A stretch of DNA of 13,291 bases from an uncultured Collinsella sp. (lineage in GTDB: Bacteria > Actinomycetota > Coriobacteriia > Coriobacteriales > Coriobacteriaceae). A program made the translations under genes and the position numbers. The notes beneath the pieces were generated by a model. The model saw nothing but the letters and a program-made list of their open reading frames with translations. It made no database searches and had not been told where the DNA came from. Position 1 is the first letter of the stretch; each line of letters begins with the position of its first letter. The DNA is taken from contig CABSNX010000035.1 in assembly GCA_902479205.1 (NCBI GenBank), forward strand, positions 1 through 13,291, in the 5' to 3' direction. Positions 7,175 through 13,291 of the stretch are shown here, in pieces.

Positions 7175-7302
7175 TCAAACGCGGAACACGCTCGTCGAGT
7201 CCACCCGCTTCGAGCGGGCATGCCCCGTCAACTGACGAAAATATCAACCCCACGGTGTTTGGTAGCCCATCGGCGAAGAACGCCAAAACCAGATAGGAAA
7301 CA
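7175..7302 (+). other. TR-RT spacer, probable 3' part of the template RNA and RT leader
   Basis: These 128 bp contain a 6-bp hairpin, CCCGCT (7204-7209) with AGCGGG (7213-7218) around TCG, a small GTCA/TGAC inverted repeat (7227-7236), then A/T-richer sequence to the RT. AGGA at 7295-7298 lies 4 bp before ATG 7303 and is the likely RT ribosome site. In BPP-1 the spacer between TR and RT is needed for cDNA synthesis on the template RNA. A similar role is inferred here from position and length. Confidence 0.5.
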
Positions 7303-8544
7303 ATGAGGCGTTACTGCAAGCGCGTGGACATCGAGGACGAGGGCTTCTGCCTCGTCGCGGTCCGCGACTTCCTGCGAGGCAAGAGCGGGCGCAGGGAGGT
7401 GCAGGCGCTTCTGGACGAATACGGAGGCGAGGAGGAGCTGGCGCGCTCCCTCGCCGCCGAGATACGCGAGCGGCGCGTCACGGTCGCACCCATCCAGTAC
7501 TTCAACCGAATCGAGCCGATCAACGGCAAGCACCGCATCATCGGGCGCGAGACGCCGAAGCACCAGTGCTTCGACTACATCGCGGTGAACGGTCTGGCCG
7601 AGATGCTCATGGCCAAGATAGGCGACTACCAGACGGCCTCCATACCGGGGCGCGGCCAGATATTCGCCAAGCACGCCATCGAGAAGTGGATACGCGAGCC
7701 GAGGGCCAGGTACTTCATAAAGCTGGACATCCGCAAGTTCTACCCGAGCATCGACCAAGACGCGCTCCGCGCCATGCTCGCGCGCGACGTGAAGAACGAG
7801 GCCCTGCTCTACCTCGTCGGCGTCCTCCTCGACCAGTTCCCGCACGGTCTGAACATCGGCTCGTTCCTAAGCCAATACTTGGCCAACTATTACGCCTCGC
7901 GCGCGTACCACTACGCGCAGGAGCGCCTGCGCAAGACGCGCGTGAACAGGCGCACCGGCGTGGTGACGGACAAGCGCCTCGTGGACCACGTGCTGTTCTA
8001 CATGGACGACATCCTTCTCATGGGCCACGACAAGCGCGACCTGAAGATGGCCGCGCGCCGCCTGTCCAAGTTCGTGAGCGACGAGCTGCACGTCGAGCTG
8101 AAGCCGTGGAAGGTGTGCGCCGTGGACAAGGAGCCGCTGGATATGGTCGGCTTCGTCTTCTACACGTACAAGACCACCATCCGGCCGGGCATCTTCCTGC
8201 GCGCCAGACGGGCATTCATGCTCGCCGGGCGGTCGGAGGTCATACCGCTGCCGCTGGCCCGGCGCTGCATCAGCTACTACGGCTACCTGAAATACAGCTG
8301 CAGCAAGGGAGTCATCGAGAAATATCACGCGGAGGATACATTCGCACGGTGCAAGGACGTCGTGAGCCTTGCCGAGACCGAGAGGAGACTCGATGAGAGT
8401 TTATTCGACGGCGGAGCTTCAGGCCGTGGACTACCACGAGCGCCCGGACGGCTTCGCGGACATCAGGCTGCGCCGCAACATCCAGAAGGTGACGCGCGAG
8501 CAGATCGACCCTGCCGGAGAAGCCACCGTGGAGTGGCAGGCTGA
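7303..8544 (+). CDS. DGR reverse transcriptase
   Basis: 413 codons as an open frame from ATG 7303. Reverse-transcriptase motifs appear in order: FNRIEPINGKHRIIGRETPKHQ (fingers), SIPGRGQIFAKHAIEKW, KLDIRKFYPSID with a catalytic Asp at residue 142, IGSFLSQ at 185-191, and YMDD at 233-236 with the other catalytic aspartates. The [ILV]GxxxSQ form of motif 4 separates DGR reverse transcriptases from group II intron and retron enzymes, which usually carry QGxxxSP. A thumb-like region follows (RRCISYYGYLKYSCSKG). The enzyme should copy TR RNA into adenine-mutagenised cDNA that replaces VR. The last ~50 codons (after SLAETERRLDESL) overlap the next gene and read as an Arg/Pro/Gly-rich shadow, so the functional protein is probably about 360 residues plus a dispensable or accidental tail. 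I see no Avd partner gene. Confidence 0.93.
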   Translation: MRRYCKRVDIEDEGFCLVAVRDFLRGKSGRREVQALLDEYGGEEELARSLAAEIRERRVTVAPIQYFNRIEPINGKHRIIGRETPKHQCFDYIAVNGLAEMLMAKIGDYQTASIPGRGQIFAKHAIEKWIREPRARYFIKLDIRKFYPSIDQDALRAMLARDVKNEALLYLVGVLLDQFPHGLNIGSFLSQYLANYYASRAYHYAQERLRKTRVNRRTGVVTDKRLVDHVLFYMDDILLMGHDKRDLKMAARRLSKFVSDELHVELKPWKVCAVDKEPLDMVGFVFYTYKTTIRPGIFLRARRAFMLAGRSEVIPLPLARRCISYYGYLKYSCSKGVIEKYHAEDTFARCKDVVSLAETERRLDESLFDGGASGRGLPRAPGRLRGHQAAPQHPEGDARADRPCRRSHRGVAG

Positions 8545-8800
8545 CGAGCAGTACGTCCTCGCCGCCATCTCGAAGGACGAGGCCGCCGAGGCGTTCGACC
8601 AGCTCTGGGAGCAGGCCGTGCGCGACGGCATGACCCTCGACGAGCGAATCGACGAGACCGAGCAGAGCGCCAGCGATAGCGGCGACGCCCTCGCGGAGCT
8701 CGGCGACATGGTCGCGGAGCAGCAGTCGGCAATCGAGGACCAGGAGGCCGCACTGGCCGAACTCGGCGACCTCGTAGCGGCAATCAAGGGAGGTGAGTAG
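8393..8800 (+). CDS. Small acidic coiled-coil protein of the tail/lysis boundary
   Basis: 135 residues from ATG 8393, chosen because GAGGAG (8382-8387) lies 5 bp upstream; an alternative start at 8369 has no such site. Residues 1-75 (MRVYSTAELQAVDYHERPDGFADIRL ... VEWQADEQYVLAAISK) resemble the short proteins found before XkdX-like genes in Gram-positive phages. Residues ~85-130 are acidic and helical, with a repeated ALAELGDxVA motif, probably coiled coil. It starts inside the RT open frame, an overlap of 152 bp. Acidic composition and lack of basic helices argue against it being an Avd protein. Function unknown; a structural or assembly role in the tail is a guess from context. Confidence 0.75.
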   Translation: MRVYSTAELQAVDYHERPDGFADIRLRRNIQKVTREQIDPAGEATVEWQADEQYVLAAISKDEAAEAFDQLWEQAVRDGMTLDERIDETEQSASDSGDALAELGDMVAEQQSAIEDQEAALAELGDLVAAIKGGE

Positions 8801-8802
8801 CA

Positions 8803-8913
8803 ATGGCGAAAATCTATTACCGCCAAGTCAAGGCCGGAAAGCGCACCATCGACGAGGTGCCCGAGCTTTGGCGCGAGAAGGTGCAGAAGATGCTGGACGA
8901 GGAGGCCCGATGA
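8803..8913 (+). CDS. XkdX/CD1375-like phage small protein
   Basis: 36 residues from ATG 8803, with GGAGGTG about 7 bp upstream. The sequence reads MAKIYYRQVKAGKRTIDEVP, then ELWREKVQKMLDEE, which is the conserved pattern of the XkdX-type mini-proteins (Tyr-Tyr, Lys-x-Gly, Thr-Ile-x-x-Val-Pro, Trp-Arg-x-x-Val) found between tail and holin genes in phages of Firmicutes and related hosts. It ends in ATGA, overlapping the start of the next gene by 4 bp. Function is not known even for the family. It is easily missed because of its size. Confidence 0.85.
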   Translation: MAKIYYRQVKAGKRTIDEVPELWREKVQKMLDEEAR

Positions 8914-9245
8914 TCTCCACCGTTATCAGCGGACTGACGCTCGCGGTGGTGACGGGCCTCGCCGGGTATCTCGGCAGGCAGCTGCATGACATCCGCAAGG
9001 AGTACTCGGCCGTCATATCCGCGCAGCGCTCGCAACTCAAGGCCTCCATCGTGCGCAGCTACGAGGAGGCGGTGGCCCGGGGCTACATCACGGCCATGGA
9101 GCTGGACACGCTCAACAAGCGCGCCGACAACTACGCGCTCCTGCATGGAGACACGTACATCGAGACGATCAGGGCGCACGCCAACACCTTGGACATACAC
9201 GGCAGCATCCCCGAGTACACGCACCCAGAGAACCACAATGGTTAG
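8910..9245 (+). CDS. Membrane-anchored holin-associated phage protein
   Basis: 111 residues from ATG 8910. AGGAGG (8900-8905) lies 4 bp upstream and the start overlaps the preceding stop. The longer frame reaching back to 8793 is rejected because it runs through the XkdX-like gene. Residues 1-24 (MISTVISGLTLAVVTGLAGYLG) are one hydrophobic segment. A charged helix follows (RQLHDIRKEYSAVISAQRSQ), then the motif ARGYITAMELDTLNKRADNY and LHGDTYIETIRAHANTL. Proteins with this N-terminal anchor and a YxTxxELDxLNxxxxxY region are common next to holins in Gram-positive phages. It may be a holin-like or antiholin-like partner. The evidence is context plus one membrane segment. Confidence 0.7.
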   Translation: MISTVISGLTLAVVTGLAGYLGRQLHDIRKEYSAVISAQRSQLKASIVRSYEEAVARGYITAMELDTLNKRADNYALLHGDTYIETIRAHANTLDIHGSIPEYTHPENHNG

Positions 9246-9253
9246 GAGCAACT

Positions 9254-9487
9254 ATGAACAAGGACGCACTCAAGCGCTGGCTCATCGCCGCAGGAGTCCG
9301 CGCCGTGAAGACGGCGGCCCAGACGGCCGTGACGCTCATCGGCTCGACCGCCGTGGCCATCACGTCGCTCGACTGGGGCCAGATCGCGGCCGTGGCCGCA
9401 TGCACCGCAGTGGTATCGGTACTTACCTCGATCGCCGGAGTCCCGGAGGTCGAGGAGGGTACCTCGCCGTTTGCGATGCGGCGCTAG
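9254..9487 (+). CDS. r1t-like phage holin
   Basis: 77 residues from ATG 9254, with AGGAG 5 bp upstream. The sequence fits the r1t-type holin family: a charged start (MNKDALKRWLIAAGVRAVKTAAQ), a first membrane helix (TAVTLIGSTAVAI), a short TSLDWGQ turn, a second helix (IAAVAACTAVVSVLTSIAG) and a short acidic to basic tail (VPEVEEGTSPFAMRR). Such proteins form membrane lesions that let endolysins reach the wall or collapse the proton gradient. It sits directly before two candidate lytic enzymes; its last 88 bp would overlap the next gene if that gene starts at 9400. Confidence 0.85.
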   Translation: MNKDALKRWLIAAGVRAVKTAAQTAVTLIGSTAVAITSLDWGQIAAVAACTAVVSVLTSIAGVPEVEEGTSPFAMRR

Positions 9488-10086
9488 CGCTACTCGCGGC
9501 ATCCGTGCTCGTCTTCCTCTCTCTCGAGCTAGGGATGCCGCAGGTGCGGACGGCCGGAAAGGCGATACCGACCGTCTACGACAAGGACGCCCCAGCGCAG
9601 GTCCCGACCTACCTCCAGACGGACGAGCGCTGGGGCGCTCTCCCCTATGCTGGGGACGACATCGCAACGAGCGGCTGCGGCCTCACAAGCGCGGCCATGG
9701 CGTACACCAGCCTCACCGGCGAGGAGTGGACGCCCCTGCGGCTCGCGCTGACCGTCGGCGACACGTGCACCACGGGCGGGCTGAACGACATGCAGAAGTT
9801 CTGCGCGTGGATGCGCGCGAACGACGGGGGCCTGTCGAGCACGGACCTGCTCTACGACCAGCAGGAGGCGCTCGGATATGCCGGGCGCGGCTGGATGGTG
9901 TTCGGCTCCATGACCGGCCAGCTGCACGAGGGCGGGAGGGCCTACGGAGGCCACATCGTGCTCGTATGCGGGTGGGACGGCAGCACGGCCGACATCCGCG
10001 ACCCAGACGAGGGACAAGTGAATCTGAACACAGACGAGTTCGCCAACGTATCGTGGGCGTACTTCATCGCTATAGGGAGTGATTGA
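9400..10086 (+). CDS. Membrane-anchored C39-like cysteine peptidase, probable lysis or wall-active enzyme
   Basis: About 228 residues if started at ATG 9400. A hydrophobic segment (LAVCDAALALLAASVLVFLSL) follows a positively charged N-terminus, suggesting a signal anchor. The downstream domain has papain-like peptidase_C39_2 features: PTYLQTDERWGALPYAG, a catalytic Cys in SGCGLTSAAM (Cys93), His in GGHIVLVCGW (His185) and an Asp in DIRDPDE. C39-like domains next to holins are common in actinobacterial and clostridial phages, where they cleave peptidoglycan peptides. The start is uncertain. ATG 9400 lies within the holin gene without a clear ribosome site. The best site, GGAGGTCGAGGAGGG (9445-9459), is followed by no in-frame ATG, GTG or TTG at normal spacing. 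GTG 9505 or ATG 9535 would remove part or all of the anchor. Confidence 0.75.
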   Translation: MHRSGIGTYLDRRSPGGRGGYLAVCDAALALLAASVLVFLSLELGMPQVRTAGKAIPTVYDKDAPAQVPTYLQTDERWGALPYAGDDIATSGCGLTSAAMAYTSLTGEEWTPLRLALTVGDTCTTGGLNDMQKFCAWMRANDGGLSSTDLLYDQQEALGYAGRGWMVFGSMTGQLHEGGRAYGGHIVLVCGWDGSTADIRDPDEGQVNLNTDEFANVSWAYFIAIGSD

Positions 10087-10088
10087 CG

Positions 10089-11150
10089 GTGCAGGGCATC
10101 GACATCAGCAACTACCAGAGGGGCATCGACCTCGACAAGGTCCCGTTCGACTTCATGATCTGCAAGGCGACCGAGGGCACCGGAATCGTCCACGACACCT
10201 GCGACGGCTTCGTCCAGAAGGCCAAGGCGCTCGGGAAGAAGTGGGGCTTCTACCACTTCCTGAACGGCGAAGACCCGGTGAAGCAGGCCGAGTTCTTCGT
10301 GTCGCAGACCAAGAACTACTTCGGCAACGGCGTGCCAGCGCTCGATTACGAGATGTACGGCATGGTCCACGGGGCCGCAGGAGCCAAGAAGTTCCTCGAC
10401 CGCGTCCTCGAACTGACGGGCATCCGCTGCGCGGTCTACATGAGCCGCAGCGTCTGCACCGAGGACGACTGGAGCGCCGTGGCCAAGGACCACCCGCTGT
10501 GGGTCGCCCAGTATGCCAACACGGAGCGCACGGCATACCAGGCGACCCCGTGGCTGCCCTCCGGCGGCTTCGGCGCGTGGAACGAGTGCGCGCTCCACCA
10601 GTACAGCTCCAACGGCCGCCTCGACGGATACGACGGGCCGCTCGACCTCGACATCGCGCACCTCGATGCGGACGGCTGGGACAGGGTGGCGAACCCCAAG
10701 GGCCTGCCCGTGCCGGACGCCAAGCCGAGCGGGACGGCCCCGCAGCCGCAGGAGACGGCGCTCGAGCTGACCGCCCGCGTCATAGACGGCACCTACGGCG
10801 ACGGCGACGCGCGCAAGGAGGCGCTCGGCGGCCGCTACGACGAGGTGCAGGAGCTGGTGAACTACGTCCTGAACACGAGCGCCACGGAGCTGGCCGACGC
10901 CGTGATCCGTGGGCAGCTCGGCAGCGGCGAGCTTCGCAAGCGCGTGCTCGGCGGGCGCTACGCGGAGGTGCAGGGCGTGGTCAACGACCGCCTCGGGGCG
11001 TCGTCCAAGAAGACCTACACGGTCAAGAGCGGCGACACGCTCTCGGGCATCGCCGCCAAGTACGGCACGGACTACAGGACGCTGGCCAAGGCGAACGGGC
11101 TGGCGAACCCGAACGTGATCTACCCCGGCCAAGTTTTGGTGGTGGGATAG
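10089..11150 (+). CDS. GH25 lysozyme (endolysin) with two CW_7 repeats and a LysM domain
   Basis: 353 residues from GTG 10089, chosen because AGGGAG (10074-10079) lies 9 bp upstream; TTG 10083 would be only 3 bp away. Residues 1-200 are a glycosyl hydrolase 25 domain: GIDISNYQ at the start, PALDYE with the catalytic Asp86/Glu88 pair, and LDLDIAHLD near the end. Two Cpl-7-type (CW_7) cell-wall-binding repeats follow, each built on an ALGGRYDEVQ or VLGGRYAEVQ core and preceded by an IxGxxGxG pattern. The last ~45 residues are LysM (YTVKSGDTLSGIAAKYG ... VIYPGQVLVV). It should cut the glycan backbone of peptidoglycan at the end of infection. The rare combination of CW_7 and LysM gives it both muropeptide and glycan anchors. 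Stop TAG at 11148-11150. Confidence 0.92.
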   Translation: MQGIDISNYQRGIDLDKVPFDFMICKATEGTGIVHDTCDGFVQKAKALGKKWGFYHFLNGEDPVKQAEFFVSQTKNYFGNGVPALDYEMYGMVHGAAGAKKFLDRVLELTGIRCAVYMSRSVCTEDDWSAVAKDHPLWVAQYANTERTAYQATPWLPSGGFGAWNECALHQYSSNGRLDGYDGPLDLDIAHLDADGWDRVANPKGLPVPDAKPSGTAPQPQETALELTARVIDGTYGDGDARKEALGGRYDEVQELVNYVLNTSATELADAVIRGQLGSGELRKRVLGGRYAEVQGVVNDRLGASSKKTYTVKSGDTLSGIAAKYGTDYRTLAKANGLANPNVIYPGQVLVVG

Positions 11151-11159
11151 CCAAAAGGA

Positions 11160-11206
11160 AAGGGGAGGCTCCTCGCGGCCCCCCCTTCTTCAGTAGTTGC
11201 TTTTTT
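11160..11206 (+). terminator. Possible terminator after the lysis operon
   Basis: AAGGGG-A-GGC (11160-11169) can pair with GCC-C-CCCCTT (11178-11187), a 10-bp GC-rich stem with one A/C mismatch and an 8-nt loop. A run of six T lies at 11201-11206, about 13 nt after the stem, which is further than in a standard intrinsic terminator, so efficiency is uncertain. Confidence 0.45.
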
Positions 11207-11300
11207 AGGCGGCCCGAGAAAACCTGATGAACACGGAGCGCCCGAGCGCCAGTACCTGGGTTCGACTATCTTTGCAAATGGGGCACCAACTTTAAAATGT
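11207..11300. other. Non-coding junction, candidate prophage right boundary
   Basis: No credible gene lies here. It separates the last phage gene from host-type sequence and has a T-loop-like GGGTTCGACT (11259-11268) and GGGGCACCA 14 bp after it. The spacing does not fit a real tRNA 3' end. An attachment site in or near this stretch is possible but cannot be fixed from one end. Confidence 0.3.
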
Positions 11301-11343
11301 GCGAACCCGTGCGAGTTACCATCGCACGGGTTCGTTCTTTTTT
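11301..11343 (+). terminator. Strong intrinsic terminator
   Basis: CGAACCCGTGCGA (11302-11314) pairs perfectly with TCGCACGGGTTCG (11322-11334) around a 7-nt loop, and TTCTTTTTTT follows. It would stop plus-strand transcription leaving the lysis genes or a host transcript at the boundary. Confidence 0.85.
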
Positions 11344-11512
11344 GACATTACATGAAGAAGACTCAATGCCCTTGCGCTAGCTAAACAGCTCGCAAACTTT
11401 TCGATCAGAGCAGGCTTTACTCAACATCTTGGTAGCCGCAGAGAGCATGACAGGACTTAGCCCACGCGCGAAACGCCCGCTCGGCTGCAAGTTCAAAGAA
11501 GGTTCAAGCGAC
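11344..11512. other. Intergenic stretch without a recognised gene
   Basis: I see no supported gene or promoter. Base composition is lower in GC than the phage genes. A minus-strand frame ending in TAA at 11417-11419 reads FELAAERAFRAWAKSCHALC, but it has no start codon and only about 28 codons. Confidence 0.4.
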
Positions 11513-11548
11513 AAAAAAGAAGGGGCCTCGCACAGGCGAGACCCCTTC
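11513..11548 (-). terminator. Intrinsic terminator of glnN
   Basis: On the minus strand GAAGGGG-T-CTCGC pairs with GCGAG-G-CCCCTTC (plus 11519-11531 and 11536-11548; the T/G is a wobble) around a CTGT loop, followed by six T (plus A-run 11513-11518). It lies about 23 bp after the glnN stop, the correct place and strand for that gene. Confidence 0.88.
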
Positions 11549-11571
11549 GCACGCAAAATCGAACGTGTCTG

Positions 11572-13245
<1,674 letters not shown>

Positions 13246-13291
13246 CTGTCTCTTATACACATCTCCGAGCCCACGAGACCGATCAGTATCT
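13246..13291. other. Sequencing adapter (Nextera transposase end, index, P7 start); not genomic
   Basis: 13246-13264 is the 19-bp Tn5 mosaic end read outwards (CTGTCTCTTATACACATCT). 13265-13279 is CCGAGCCCACGAGAC, the Nextera read-2 part. 13280-13287 (CGATCAGT) is in the place of an 8-base i7 index, and ATCT at the end is the start of the P7 adapter. Reading into it on the minus strand produces the artefact peptide MYKRQ. Confidence 0.97.

Noticed and set aside
6855..7235. Plus-strand open frame running from VR through TR
   Set aside because: TR derives from coding sequence, which keeps the frame open. It has no ribosome site and its product would mix out-of-phase VR with TR; TR is better explained as a template RNA.
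8393..8800. Candidate Avd accessory protein of the DGR, from its position next to the RT
   Set aside because: It is acidic with a repeated coiled-coil motif and resembles the usual protein before XkdX-like genes; Avd proteins are basic four-helix bundles.
11250..11290. tRNA 3'-end-like sequence (GGTTCGACT ... GGGGCACCA)
   Set aside because: The T-stem cannot pair and the distance from T-loop to CCA is about 5 nt too long, so it is neither an intact tRNA nor a clear att fragment of one.
11227..11295. 22-codon open frame (MNTERPSASTWVRLSLQMGHQL)
   Set aside because: No ribosome site, no recognisable family, and it lies in a terminator-flanked junction.
11342..11370. TTGACA resembling a -35 promoter box
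   Set aside because: No -10-like hexamer at 16-18 bp and no gene in the correct orientation downstream; it overlaps the T-run of a terminator.
11417..11502. Minus-strand coding-like fragment reading FELAAERAFRAWAKSCHALC
   Set aside because: Only about 28 codons, no start codon and no family recognised; it could be a decayed gene end but the support is too weak.

Overview
The window looks like the right-hand (late) end of an integrated, high-GC tailed-phage genome with a siphovirus-type tail, followed by a short non-coding junction, a host chromosomal gene and the end of a sequencing contig. Type III glutamine synthetase next to a GC-rich, Gram-positive-type prophage (BppU-like baseplate protein, XkdX-like small protein, r1t-type holin, GH25 lysin with CW_7 and LysM modules) suggests a gut actinobacterium, perhaps a Collinsella-like member of the Coriobacteriia. 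That host assignment is an inference from general family knowledge, not a search result.

Layout. Positions 1-845 are the C-terminal end of a tape-measure protein built from 44-codon repeats. Positions 846-5355 hold four tightly packed tail-tip genes: a large fibronectin-III protein, a baseplate hub-like protein, a tiny OB-fold-like protein and a BppU-like upper-baseplate protein. Positions 5366-8544 are a diversity-generating retroelement (DGR): a 531-residue receptor-binding-type target protein whose last codons carry a variable repeat (VR, 6830-6939), a palindromic hairpin over its stop codon, a second GC-rich hairpin, the template repeat (TR, 7065-7174) and the DGR-type reverse transcriptase. 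VR and TR differ at 18 of 110 positions, and every one of these lies at an adenine of TR, the hallmark of adenine-specific mutagenic retrohoming. No recognisable Avd accessory gene is present between target and RT or elsewhere in the window. Positions 8393-11150 hold a small coiled-coil tail-region protein, an XkdX-like peptide, a membrane-anchored protein, an r1t-like holin, a membrane-anchored C39-like cysteine peptidase and a GH25 lysozyme. Positions 11151-11571 are non-coding, contain three terminator-like hairpins, and must include the prophage/host boundary or lie very close to it.

Positions 11572-13245 are the C-terminal part of glnN on the minus strand, truncated by the contig end. 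Positions 13246-13291 are not genomic: they are a Nextera transposase adapter followed by an apparent i7 index and the start of the P7 adapter.

How the parts fit together: the tail-tip genes build the adsorption apparatus, the DGR rewrites the C-terminal surface of its tip protein so that receptor specificity can change, and the lysis cassette releases the phage. The DGR, which seems complete apart from a visible Avd, is the main biological system in the window.
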